In this document: one piece after another, positions 1 through 6,194 of the stretch
Layout of the letters: the number at the start of each line of letters is the position of its first letter
Numbering within the stretch: position 1 is the first letter of the stretch
Origin: Actinomycetes bacterium
GTDB lineage: Bacteria; Actinomycetota; Actinomycetes; Propionibacteriales; Nocardioidaceae
DNA length: 8,510 nucleotides
Direction: 5' to 3'
Assembly: GCA_023252095.1 (NCBI GenBank)
Contig: JAHEXN010000139.1
Span: 1 to 8,510 of the forward strand
The notes under the pieces: generated by a model
Told to the model about the DNA's origin: nothing
What the model saw: only the letters and a program-made list of their open reading frames with translations
Database searches by the model: none
Translations under genes and position numbers: made by a program

Positions 1-1
1 G

Positions 2-151
2 ATCCTGTGGGACTCCGTCGGCGGCGCGGTCATCGGCGAGCTCGCGGACCAGCGGATCGACGACGTGCCGCGCTGGGGTCAGGTGCCGGCGGGCACGCCG
101 ATCGTCAAGACCGCGGCGCTGTTCCCGCGCATCGACCTCGCCGAGGACTGA
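2..151 (+). CDS. metG: Methionyl-tRNA synthetase, C-terminal end (partial)
   Basis: Only the last 49 codons are present; the gene is cut by the left edge of the window. The readable tail contains RWGQVPAGTPIVKTAALFPR and ends in a short acidic stretch before TGA (149-151). In actinobacterial methionyl-tRNA synthetases the anticodon-binding helical domain ends with a very similar Trp-Gly-x-Leu/Val-Pro, then Lys, then LFPRI/V segment, and there is no C-terminal EMAP tRNA-binding domain. The enzyme charges initiator and elongator tRNA-Met in the cytoplasm. The assignment also rests on context: metG directly upstream of tatD, rpf and rsmA is a conserved actinobacterial order. None of the catalytic core (HIGH, KMSKS) is visible here, so the call depends on tail similarity and neighbours. 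Confidence 0.8.
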   Translation: MLWDSVGGAVIGELADQRIDDVPRWGQVPAGTPIVKTAALFPRIDLAED

Positions 152-153
152 GC

Positions 154-1041
154 ATGGCGAGCGACGGGGCGGCGACGGCCGACGACTGGCCCTGGCCCGA
201 CGCGCCTGAGCCGCTCCCGGCCCCGGTCGTCGACAACCACTGCCACCTCGACGTCGGCATTCGTGGGGGCCATCGGATCGAGGTCGCCGATGCCCTCGCG
301 CGGGCCGCGGCCGTCGGGGTGCCTCGCATCGTCCAGGTCGGCTGCGACCTCGAGGACTCCCGCTGGGCCGTCGAGATCGCCCGCGAGTTCGACGCGATCG
401 TCGCCGCCGTCGCGCTGCACCCCAACGAGGCGCCCCGCCTGGCCGAGGCCGGCGAGCTCGACGCCGCTCTGGCGCAGATCGACGCCCTCGCGGCCGACCC
501 CGTGGTCCGCGCCGTGGGGGAGACGGGGCTCGACTACTTCCGCACGGGCCCGGAGGGCCGCGAGGCCCAGCACCACTCGTTCCGTGAGCACGTCCGCATC
601 GCGAAGAAGCACGGGCGAGCCCTCGTGATCCACGACCGTGACGCCCATGACGACGTGCTCGCGATCCTCGACGACGAAGGCGTCCCGGAGCGCACGATCT
701 TCCACTGCTTCTCCGGTGACGCGGCGTTCGCGGAGGCCTGCGTCGAGCGCGGTGCCTACCTGTCGTTCGCCGGCACCGTGACGTTCAAGAACGCCCCGGA
801 GCTGCGTGATGCGCTCAAGGTCACACCGGTCGATCGCATCCTGGTCGAGACGGACGCGCCATTCCTGACTCCCGAGCCCCATCGGGGCCGTCCCAACGCA
901 TCGTTCCTGGTGCCGTTCACCCTGCGAAACATGGCAGAAACGCGGGGTGACGACCTCGCGACGCTGTGCCGTCAGGTCGAGGCCAACACCGACCTCGCCT
1001 TCGGGGGCTCGTGGCCGCGCCACGAGGCCCTCCGCAGGTGA
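154..1041 (+). CDS. tatD: TatD family metal-dependent deoxyribonuclease
   Basis: The product has 295 aa, slightly longer than the usual 250-270 because of a roughly 25-residue acidic, proline-rich N-terminus. It is a TIM-barrel amidohydrolase-like protein with the full expected set of metal ligands: the HCH motif at 29-31, Glu123 in AVGETGLDY, His160 in ALVIHDRDAH, His184 in FHCFSGD and Asp234 in VETDAPFLTP. TatD enzymes are cytoplasmic Mg-dependent 3'-5' DNA exonucleases or DNases linked to DNA repair and DNA fragmentation; their exact role in actinobacteria is poorly defined. The ATG at 154 was chosen because it lies 2 nt after the metG stop and has GAGGA (143-147) 6 nt upstream, within the end of metG. 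An in-frame GTG at 7 would overlap metG completely and add low-complexity Arg-rich sequence, so it is rejected. It is probably cotranscribed and coupled with metG. Confidence 0.93.
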   Translation: MASDGAATADDWPWPDAPEPLPAPVVDNHCHLDVGIRGGHRIEVADALARAAAVGVPRIVQVGCDLEDSRWAVEIAREFDAIVAAVALHPNEAPRLAEAGELDAALAQIDALAADPVVRAVGETGLDYFRTGPEGREAQHHSFREHVRIAKKHGRALVIHDRDAHDDVLAILDDEGVPERTIFHCFSGDAAFAEACVERGAYLSFAGTVTFKNAPELRDALKVTPVDRILVETDAPFLTPEPHRGRPNASFLVPFTLRNMAETRGDDLATLCRQVEANTDLAFGGSWPRHEALRR

Positions 1042-1070
1042 AAACCCTGAGAATCCGGGCATTCGGGTTT
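1042..1070 (+). terminator. Bulged hairpin immediately after the tatD stop; possible terminator or operator
   Basis: AAACCC (1042-1047) pairs with GGGTTT (1065-1070), and GAAT (1051-1054) pairs with ATTC (1061-1064). This leaves a 3-nt bulge (TGA, 1048-1050) and a CCGGGC loop. The stem starts at the first base after the tatD stop and its right arm ends in TTT. It could end the metG-tatD transcript, although the T-run is only 3 nt. The right arm also overlaps the putative -35 box of rpf (1069-1074), so the same dyad could act on DNA as a regulator-binding site. The pairing is seen directly; the function is inferred. Confidence 0.4.
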
Positions 1071-1096
1071 GACCTGACCCGATTCGTCGTTACGGT
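1069..1096 (+). promoter_or_regulatory. Putative housekeeping-sigma promoter of rpf
   Basis: TTGACC (1069-1074) and TACGGT (1091-1096) are separated by 16 nt and resemble actinobacterial primary-sigma -35 (TTGACN) and -10 (TANNNT) boxes. Initiation about 6-7 nt downstream would start the RNA near 1103, giving a leader of roughly 47 nt to the preferred TTG start at 1150. The identical TACGGT hexamer also serves as the apparent -10 of the marR and amidase genes in this window. The 84-nt gap after tatD supports a separate promoter here. Confidence 0.55.
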
Positions 1097-1137
1097 GGCA
1101 CGGCTGACCGAGCGCGTGAAGCGTTGTGCCAACAGAC

Positions 1138-1145
1138 GAGGAAAG
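1138..1145 (+). promoter_or_regulatory. Ribosome binding site that decides the rpf start
   Basis: GAGGAAAG contains a good Shine-Dalgarno core (GAGGA, 1138-1142) placed 7 nt before TTG at 1150. The alternative in-frame GTG at 1126 lies upstream of this site and has no purine-rich sequence at the right distance, so the ribosome binding site points to the TTG. Confidence 0.6.
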
Positions 1146-1149
1146 CAGC

Positions 1150-2316
1150 TTGAAGTTCCCCCAGTTTGATCTCCCCCGACCGAATCTCGCGGCGAAGCTC
1201 CGCCGCAAGGAGGACGGAGGAGCGAAGGCCCCCTGGGTCATCGCCCTCAACGTCTTCCTGCTCCTGGTCCTCTCCGGAGGCGCCGCAGCGTACGCCGCGA
1301 TGAGCACGACCGTGGAGCTCACGGTCGACGGCAAGTCCGAGACCATCCGCACCTTCGACGGCACCGTCGAGGAGGTCCTGGACTCCCAGGGCATCGACCT
1401 CAAGGCGTCCGACAAGGTCAATGTCGACCTGGCCTCGGCCCCGTCGTCCGACAAGCCCGTCGTCGTCGAGTACGCCAAGCCCGTCACCGTCACGGTCGAC
1501 GGCGCCAGCACCGAGCAGGTCACGTACGCCCCGACCGTCGGTGACCTCCTCGACGAGCACGGCGTGGAGCCCCCGAAGGACGCCTTCGTCTCGGCCGATC
1601 ACGACGAGCAGATTCCCCGCAAGGGCCTGGACGTCGTCGTGAGCACGCCGAAGAACATCACGGTCGTCGCCGACGGCCAGACCCAGCAGCTCCAGACGTC
1701 GGCCCCCACGGTCGACGAGGTCCTGGACGAGGCCGACGTGAAGCTGGGCGCCGACGACGAGGTCACCCTCGGCAAGGACGCCTACGTCACCCCTGACGCC
1801 ACGCTGCAGGTCGTCCGCATCGTCAAGGAGCAGCGCACCGAGGAGGTCGCGGTTCCGTTCGAGACCCAGGTCCAGGAGGACCCGGAGGCCTTCGAGGGCG
1901 AGAAGACCATCGTCACGCCGGGCACGCCCGGCTCGGCCACCGAGAAGGTCGATCTCGTGATCGCCGACGGCCAGGTCCGTGACCGCATCGTGCTCGAGAG
2001 CACCGTGACGCAGGCGCCCGTCGCCCAGGTCGAGAAGCACGGCACCAAGCCCGCACCGGTTGCTGCCGGTGTCGCGCCCGAGGGCGTGTGGGCGGCGCTC
2101 GCCCAGTGCGAGTCCGGTGGTGTGCCGACGAGGAACTCCGGCAACGGCTACTACGGCCTCTACCAGTTCTCCGCGAGCACCTGGAAGAGCGTCGGCGGGT
2201 CCGGCCTCCCGTCCGAGGCCTCCGCGGAGGAGCAGACGATGCGCGCCCAGACGCTCCAGCAGCGTTCGGGCTGGGGCCAGTGGCCCGCGTGCTCCTCGAA
2301 GCTGGGGCTCCGCTGA
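1150..2316 (+). CDS. rpf: Resuscitation-promoting factor (DUF348-G5-Rpf), membrane-anchored peptidoglycan hydrolase
   Basis: The product has 388 aa from the TTG start (396 aa if GTG 1126 is used). Layout: a basic cytoplasmic head (about 1-27), one hydrophobic segment (about 28-50) acting as an uncleaved anchor or signal, three ubiquitin-like DUF348 repeats (about 54-93, 110-149, 168-207; each has a TVDG or VADG turn and an APTV/DGTV-x-x-hydrophobic-LD motif), a G5 domain (about 223-297) and a C-terminal Rpf domain (310-388). The Rpf domain carries AQCESGG with the presumed catalytic Glu321, the NGYYGLYQFSASTW glycan-binding stretch, QRSGWGQWP, and a Cys320/Cys381 pair matching the family's disulfide. 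This is the layout of mycobacterial RpfB. Such proteins act outside the membrane as lytic-transglycosylase-like enzymes that remodel the wall and promote exit from dormancy. It has its own putative promoter and is followed closely by rsmA, the same order as around rpfB in Mycobacterium. All key residues are intact. Confidence 0.93.
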   Translation: MKFPQFDLPRPNLAAKLRRKEDGGAKAPWVIALNVFLLLVLSGGAAAYAAMSTTVELTVDGKSETIRTFDGTVEEVLDSQGIDLKASDKVNVDLASAPSSDKPVVVEYAKPVTVTVDGASTEQVTYAPTVGDLLDEHGVEPPKDAFVSADHDEQIPRKGLDVVVSTPKNITVVADGQTQQLQTSAPTVDEVLDEADVKLGADDEVTLGKDAYVTPDATLQVVRIVKEQRTEEVAVPFETQVQEDPEAFEGEKTIVTPGTPGSATEKVDLVIADGQVRDRIVLESTVTQAPVAQVEKHGTKPAPVAAGVAPEGVWAALAQCESGGVPTRNSGNGYYGLYQFSASTWKSVGGSGLPSEASAEEQTMRAQTLQQRSGWGQWPACSSKLGLR

Positions 2317-2336
2317 GCGACCAACCGTCTCACACC

Positions 2337-3188
2337 GTGCGCCTCCTCGGCGCGTCCGACGTCCGTCGGCTCGCCGAGGGGGCGCAGGTGCGTCCCACGA
2401 AGCAGAAGGGACAGAACTTCGTCGTCGACGGCAACACGGTCCGCCGCATCGTGCGGATCGCAGGTGTCGTGCCCGACGATGTCGTGCTCGAGGTCGGACC
2501 CGGGCTCGGCTCCCTGACGCTGGCGCTGGCCGAGGTGGCCCGCCGCGTCGTCGCGGTCGAGATCGACGAGGTCCTCGCCGCCCTCCTGCCGTCGACGCTC
2601 GCGGAGCACGCTCCCGGGCTCGACGTCGAGGTCGTGCTGGCCGATGCGCTGCACGTCCACGAGCTCCCCGGGCCCGCGCCTACGGCCCTCGTGGCGAATC
2701 TTCCCTACAACGTCTCGGTGCCGGTCCTGCTGAACGTCCTGCAGCGGTTCCCGACGATCGAGCGGGCGCTCGTCATGGTGCAGGCCGAGGTGGCCCACCG
2801 GCTCGCGGCCGGGCCCGGCTCGCGCACCTATGGCGTGCCGAGCGTCAAGGCGGCCTGGTACGGCACGACATCGGCCGCCGGCAACGTCGGCCGCAGCGTC
2901 TTCTGGCCCATGCCCAACGTCGAGTCCGAGCTCGTCGGCTGGCGACGCCACCCCGAGCCGCTCGGCGACGAGGACGCTCGACTGCGCACCTTCGCGGTCG
3001 TCGACGCCGCCTTCGCCCAGCGACGCAAGACCCTCCGGTCGGCCCTGTCCGGGCTCGCCGGGTCCGGTGATGCCGCCGAGGCGGCCCTGGTCGGGGCCGG
3101 CATCGATCCGCGCACCCGGGGCGAGCAGCTCGACGTCCACGGGTTCCGCGCGATCGCGGACGGTCTGGCGCTGCCGCCCGTTGGTTGA
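2337..3188 (+). CDS. rsmA: 16S rRNA (adenine1518-N6/adenine1519-N6)-dimethyltransferase RsmA/KsgA
   Basis: The product has 283 aa from GTG 2337. It uses SAM to dimethylate two adjacent adenines in helix 45 of 16S rRNA, a late checkpoint in 30S assembly; loss usually gives kasugamycin resistance. Visible motifs (numbering from GTG 2337) are RPTKQKGQNF (19-28), the SAM-binding EVGPGLG (52-58), AVEID (73-77), the catalytic NLPY (121-124), VMVQAEVAHRL, YGVPSVKA, FWPMPNVES and the C-terminal FAQRRKTLRSAL. The start is uncertain. GTG 2289 overlaps rpf by 28 nt; CTG 2313 overlaps the rpf stop as CTGA and would give a natural-looking MSDQPSHTVRLLG N-terminus; GTG 2337 begins just before the conserved LLGASDVRRLA. 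None has a strong ribosome binding site, so translation is probably coupled to rpf. I give the shortest form that uses an ordinary start codon. Confidence 0.94.
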   Translation: MRLLGASDVRRLAEGAQVRPTKQKGQNFVVDGNTVRRIVRIAGVVPDDVVLEVGPGLGSLTLALAEVARRVVAVEIDEVLAALLPSTLAEHAPGLDVEVVLADALHVHELPGPAPTALVANLPYNVSVPVLLNVLQRFPTIERALVMVQAEVAHRLAAGPGSRTYGVPSVKAAWYGTTSAAGNVGRSVFWPMPNVESELVGWRRHPEPLGDEDARLRTFAVVDAAFAQRRKTLRSALSGLAGSGDAAEAALVGAGIDPRTRGEQLDVHGFRAIADGLALPPVG

Positions 3189-3207
3189 CCGCTGAGGTCG
3201 CATCGGA

Positions 3208-3348
3208 AAGGCGGCCACGGACCACACAGCGTGGCGGGCGAGCGATGATGCGTTCGGGCAGCCCCAGCAGCCCAGATGCATCATCCCCGGTCCCCCGGCA
3301 GTGCGCGGCACGCCTGGTCAGCCCACCGCCGTGGTCCGTGGCCGGCTT
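3208..3348 (+). ncRNA. Candidate structured RNA element between rsmA and ispE
   Basis: This 141-nt stretch lies in the 280-nt gap between rsmA and ispE, where I see no credible gene. An outer stem forms between 3208-3225 and 3331-3348: 17 of 18 positions pair, including 14 consecutive Watson-Crick pairs (3212-3225 with 3331-3344). Inside are a 17-pair hairpin (3244-3285) and a smaller one (3297-3314, 7 pairs with one bulged A, extendable to 3294-3317), giving a three-way-junction shape. The inner hairpin uses G-U pairs at 3252/3277 and 3254/3275, which would be A-C mismatches on the other strand, so a + strand RNA is favoured. It could be a small RNA, a leader or attenuator, or a complex terminator. 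A transposon-like terminal-repeat element is possible, but I see no target duplication and no transposase. It matches no RNA family I recognise. The pairing is seen directly; a functional RNA is inference. Confidence 0.4.
3244..3285 (+). terminator. Long hairpin downstream of rsmA, possible factor-assisted terminator
   Basis: GATGATGC (3244-3251) and GCATCATC (3278-3285) pair perfectly. The stem continues through two wobble pairs, a C/A mismatch, GGGC-GCCC, an A/A mismatch and two G-C pairs to a CCCA loop. It sits 55 nt after the rsmA stop, where the rpf-rsmA message would be expected to end. The sequence after it is C-rich rather than T-rich, so it is not a classical intrinsic terminator; actinobacterial hairpins without U-tracts are known, but their efficiency varies. 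It is also the central hairpin of the larger candidate RNA element. Confidence 0.35.
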
Positions 3349-3380
3349 GTCCCGCACCGCCGAGCCCGGTCGCGCTCGTG

Positions 3381-3417
3381 CCCTCCGAGGCTCCTCGCAC
3401 CTCAGGGAGCAGGAGGG
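3381..3417 (+). other. Stable hairpin upstream of the ispE promoter
   Basis: CCCTCC (3381-3386) pairs with GGAGGG (3412-3417), and GCTCC (3390-3394) pairs with GGAGC (3406-3410). The 3-nt left bulge faces a single A on the right, and the loop is 11 nt. The right arm contains a Shine-Dalgarno-like GGAGG, but no start codon follows at a suitable distance, so it probably does not serve translation. It may be a second transcription stop for read-through RNA before the ispE promoter, or part of the structured region to its left. The rest of the gap up to the promoter holds nothing I can name. Confidence 0.35.
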
Positions 3418-3432
3418 GAGAGCGAGCCACCG

Positions 3433-3462
3433 GCGACCGCCCCGCGGCCCGACGGCTAGGTT
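3433..3462 (+). promoter_or_regulatory. Putative leaderless promoter of ispE
   Basis: TAGGTT (3457-3462) fits the TANNNT -10 consensus and lies exactly 6 nt before the ispE GTG at 3469, so transcription would start on or next to the start codon. A weak -35 (GCGACC, 3433-3438) lies 18 nt upstream. No good Shine-Dalgarno sequence precedes the GTG, consistent with a leaderless mRNA, a common arrangement in actinobacteria. Confidence 0.5.
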
Positions 3463-3468
3463 GGTGCG

Positions 3469-4383
3469 GTGACAACGACCGTCGTGCGGGCCCCCGCCAA
3501 GATCAATCTCGGTCTCTCGGTCGGCCCCCTGCGCGACGACGGGTTCCACGAGCTCGCGACCGTCTACATGGCGCTCGACCTGCACGACACCGTGCGCGTC
3601 TCGTCGCGCGACGACGAGCAGGTCACGATCACCGTGCAGGCCGACGCGCAGGAGGGCGACGAGGCCGTCGCCGTGCCGCTGGGTCCTGACAACCTCGCGG
3701 TGCAGGCCGTCGAGCTGCTGCGTCGCGCGGCCGGTGTGACCAACGGCGTCGACCTCGCGATCCGCAAGGTCATCCCCGTCGCCGGGGGCATGGCGGGCGG
3801 CTCGTCCGACGCCGCCGCCGCGCTCGTCGGGGCGAACCACGTGTGGGGCCTGGGCTGGGACCGCGAGGCCCTGGCCGAGCTCGCCGCCGACCTGGGCAGC
3901 GACGTGCCGTTCCTGCTGCACGGCGGTGTCGGCATCGGCACGGGCCGGGGCGAGAAGATCTCACCCGTGCTGTCGCGCGGCCGCTACGGATTCATCGTCG
4001 TGGTCGCGAGCGAGGGCCTGTCGACCCCGTCGGTCTACGCCGAGTTCGACCGGCTCGAGCCCGAGCCGGAGGCGCCGCGGATCGCGCCCGACCTGATGGC
4101 GGCCCTGCGCGGGCACGACACCGAGCGCCTGGGCGAGCACCTGGCCAACGACCTCGAGGCGGCGGCGCTGTCGCTGCGTCCCGAGCTCGACCGGGTGCTC
4201 CAGATCGGCGTCGACGCCGGGGCGCTCGCCGGGATCGTGTCCGGGTCCGGGCCCACCTGCGTGTTCCTGCTCGAGGACGACGCCGACGCGGCGATGCTCA
4301 CGACGGCGCTCTGGGCCGCACCGGGCTGCGCCGACGTCATCCACACGCACGGCCCCGCCGCCGGCGCTCGGATCGTCGCGTGA
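3469..4383 (+). CDS. ispE: 4-diphosphocytidyl-2-C-methyl-D-erythritol kinase IspE
   Basis: The product has 304 aa, normal for the family. It is a GHMP-superfamily kinase that uses ATP to phosphorylate the 2-hydroxyl of CDP-methylerythritol, the fourth step of the MEP route to IPP and DMAPP. It is cytoplasmic, and in actinobacteria it supplies menaquinone side chains and polyprenyl-phosphate carriers for wall synthesis. Visible motifs are RAPAKINLGL at the N-terminus with the conserved Lys11, DGFHEL, the ATP-binding loop PVAGGMAGGSSDAAAAL (103-119), the catalytic Asp145 in LGSDVPFLLHGG, and the C-terminal VSGSGPTCVFLL GHMP motif. The GTG start was chosen because it places PAKINL at its usual distance from the N-terminus and lies 6 nt after a -10 box. 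The gene is separated from rsmA by 280 nt and overlaps the downstream ABC-F gene by 4 nt (GTGA), indicating coupled translation. Confidence 0.95.
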   Translation: MTTTVVRAPAKINLGLSVGPLRDDGFHELATVYMALDLHDTVRVSSRDDEQVTITVQADAQEGDEAVAVPLGPDNLAVQAVELLRRAAGVTNGVDLAIRKVIPVAGGMAGGSSDAAAALVGANHVWGLGWDREALAELAADLGSDVPFLLHGGVGIGTGRGEKISPVLSRGRYGFIVVVASEGLSTPSVYAEFDRLEPEPEAPRIAPDLMAALRGHDTERLGEHLANDLEAAALSLRPELDRVLQIGVDAGALAGIVSGSGPTCVFLLEDDADAAMLTTALWAAPGCADVIHTHGPAAGARIVA

Positions 4384-6173
4384 ACCCGCTCATCGTCGGT
4401 GAGGGCGTCGTGATCGACGTCCCCGCCAAGCGCGTGCTCGACGGCGTGACGGTCGGCATCGGTGAGGGCGACAAGATCGGCGTGGTCGGCCGCAACGGCG
4501 ACGGCAAGTCGACGCTGATGGGGGCCCTCGCTCGCAAGCGCGAGCTCGACGCGGGGCGCATCACGTGGCGCCGCGACCTCCGCGTCGGGTTCCTCGACCA
4601 GGCCGACTCCCTGGCCGACGACGCGACGGTCGGCGCCGTCGTCGTCGGCGACCGCCCCGATCACGAGTGGGCCGGCGACCCGCGCATCCGCGACATCGTC
4701 GAGGGGCTCCTGGGCGACGTCGCCTGGGACGCCTCGATCGGCTCCCTCAGCGGCGGACAGCGCCGACGCACCGCGCTCGCGTCCCTGCTCGCGGGGGAGT
4801 GGGACGTCCTGTTCCTCGACGAGCCGACCAACCACCTCGACGTCGAGGGCATCGACTGGCTCGCGCGTCATCTCAACGGGTGGGCCGTGCGCGACCGGGC
4901 CCTCGCCGTCGTGACGCACGACCGGTGGTTCCTGGACGCCGTCTGCACCACGACGTGGGAGGTGCACGACGCGATCGTCGAGGCCTTCGAGGGCGGGTAC
5001 GCCGCCTATGTGCTGCAGCGCGTCGAGCGCGACCGCCAGGCCTCGGTCATCGAGGGCCGTCGCCAGAACCTCATGCGCAAGGAGCTCGCCTGGCTGCGCC
5101 GCGGCGCGCCCGCGCGCACGTCGAAGCCGAAGTTCCGCATCGACGCGGCCACCGAGCTGATCTCGAACGAGCCGCCGCCGCGCGACACCGTCGAGCTCAA
5201 GAAGATGGCCACCTCGCGCCTCGGTCGCGACGTCGTCGACATCCTCGACGTCTCGGTGTCGTACGGCGACAAGCAGGTGCTCGACCGCGTGGAGTGGCGG
5301 ATCGGGCCGGGTGAGCGCGCCGGGATCCTGGGGCGCAACGGCGCCGGCAAGTCGACGCTGCTCGGTCTCGTGACCGGCGAGGTGCTGCCGACGGGTGGCA
5401 AGGTCAAGCGCGGCAAGACCGTCAAGATCGCCACGCTGACGCAGTCGCTGCAGGAGCTTGACGCGGTCGCGAACGACCGGGTCACCGACGTCATCTCGCG
5501 GCAGCGCACCACGGTCCTCGCCGGCGGCAAGGAGCAGACGCCGACCCAGCTCCTCGAGCAGCTCGGCTTCCGCACGGGCCAGCTGTCGACGCCCGTCAAG
5601 GACCTCTCGGGCGGTCAGCGCCGGCGCCTGCAGCTGCTGCTCGTGCTCCTGGAGGAGCCGAACGTGCTGATCCTCGACGAGCCCACCAACGACCTCGACA
5701 CCGACATGCTCGCCGCGGTCGAGGACCTGCTCGACACCTGGCCCGGAACGCTGCTGGTCGTCTCGCACGACCGCTACCTGCTGGAGCGCGTCACCGACCA
5801 CCAGTTCGCGGTCGTCGACGGCCACCTGCGGCACCTGCCGGGCGGGGTCGACCAGTACCTCCAGCTCGCGGGCGGCTCCGGCGCGGGCAAGACCGAGTCG
5901 TCGACCCGCCCGGACACCGCGGGCGCCACGGCCGGGGGTGGGTCGCCGGCGCGTGACGCGCAGCAGGACCGCGAGCTCCGCAAGGAGCTGACCCGCGTCG
6001 AGCGGTGGATCCAGCAGGCCGACAAGCGCACAAAGGAGCTCGAGGGGCTCATGGCCGAGAACGCCTCCGACGGACCGCGCCTGACCGAGCTGGCGACGGA
6101 GCACGCCGAGAACGCGACCCGGCTCGCCGAGCTCGAGGACCGCTGGCTCGAGATCACCGAGCTCCTCGGCTGA
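4380..6173 (+). CDS. Uup-like ABC-F family ATPase
   Basis: The product has 597 aa with two ABC ATPase domains and no membrane segment, so it is an ABC-F ribosome-associated protein rather than a transporter. Domain 1 has Walker A GRNGDGKS (37-44), signature LSGGQ (123-127), Walker B with DEPTNHLD (147-154) and VTHDRWFLD. Domain 2 has GRNGAGKS (318-325), LSGGQ (409-413), DEPTNDLD (433-440) and VSHDRYLLE. The interdomain arm carries RRQNLMRKELAWLRRGAPAR, typical of the Uup subgroup. After a Gly/Ser/Thr-rich linker (about 498-525), a charged C-terminal segment to 597 looks like the Uup coiled coil, which in E. coli Uup binds DNA. Related proteins bind the ribosomal E site and tune stalled or immature ribosomes. 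It starts at GTG in a GTGA overlap with ispE. Both ATPase sites look intact. Some ABC-F relatives give antibiotic resistance, but the Uup-like linker argues against that here. Confidence 0.92.
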   Translation: MNPLIVGEGVVIDVPAKRVLDGVTVGIGEGDKIGVVGRNGDGKSTLMGALARKRELDAGRITWRRDLRVGFLDQADSLADDATVGAVVVGDRPDHEWAGDPRIRDIVEGLLGDVAWDASIGSLSGGQRRRTALASLLAGEWDVLFLDEPTNHLDVEGIDWLARHLNGWAVRDRALAVVTHDRWFLDAVCTTTWEVHDAIVEAFEGGYAAYVLQRVERDRQASVIEGRRQNLMRKELAWLRRGAPARTSKPKFRIDAATELISNEPPPRDTVELKKMATSRLGRDVVDILDVSVSYGDKQVLDRVEWRIGPGERAGILGRNGAGKSTLLGLVTGEVLPTGGKVKRGKTVKIATLTQSLQELDAVANDRVTDVISRQRTTVLAGGKEQTPTQLLEQLGFRTGQLSTPVKDLSGGQRRRLQLLLVLLEEPNVLILDEPTNDLDTDMLAAVEDLLDTWPGTLLVVSHDRYLLERVTDHQFAVVDGHLRHLPGGVDQYLQLAGGSGAGKTESSTRPDTAGATAGGGSPARDAQQDRELRKELTRVERWIQQADKRTKELEGLMAENASDGPRLTELATEHAENATRLAELEDRWLEITELLG

Positions 6174-6194
6174 GGACCGCCCCGGCCGCTCGGC

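Noticed and set aside
7..153. Upstream extension of tatD to a GTG at position 7
   Set aside because: It would overlap the end of metG entirely in another frame and adds Arg-rich sequence with no TatD similarity; ATG 154 has a good ribosome binding site.
1042..1149. c-di-AMP (ydaO-type) riboswitch upstream of rpf
   Set aside because: Such riboswitches control some actinobacterial rpf genes, but only about 50 nt lie between the likely transcription start and the start codon and I see none of the conserved core.
2160..3311. Minus-strand open frame of 383 codons opposite rsmA
   Set aside because: It is a shadow of the rsmA codons; the product is low-complexity, rich in Gly/Arg/Asp, with no recognisable motif.
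3208..3348. MITE-like mobile element with 18-bp terminal inverted repeats
   Set aside because: There is no target-site duplication at either end, no second copy in the window and no transposase nearby; internal hairpins with wobble pairs fit RNA better. Not fully excluded.
3185..3472. Small + strand open frame of 95 codons in the rsmA-ispE gap
   Set aside because: The Arg/Ser/Pro-rich product has no motif, there is no ribosome binding site, and the sequence is better explained by the inverted repeats.
5871..5894. Extra Walker A-like motif GGSGAGKT in the ABC-F linker (residues 498-505)
   Set aside because: It lies in a Gly/Ser/Thr-rich flexible linker with no following ATPase fold; the two real Walker A sites are at 37-44 and 318-325. 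The match is almost certainly chance.
4035..6104. Minus-strand open frame of 689 codons opposite ispE and the ABC-F gene
   Set aside because: Long antisense frames are common in high-GC DNA. Its product shows no domain, whereas the + strand frame carries complete ABC-F motifs.
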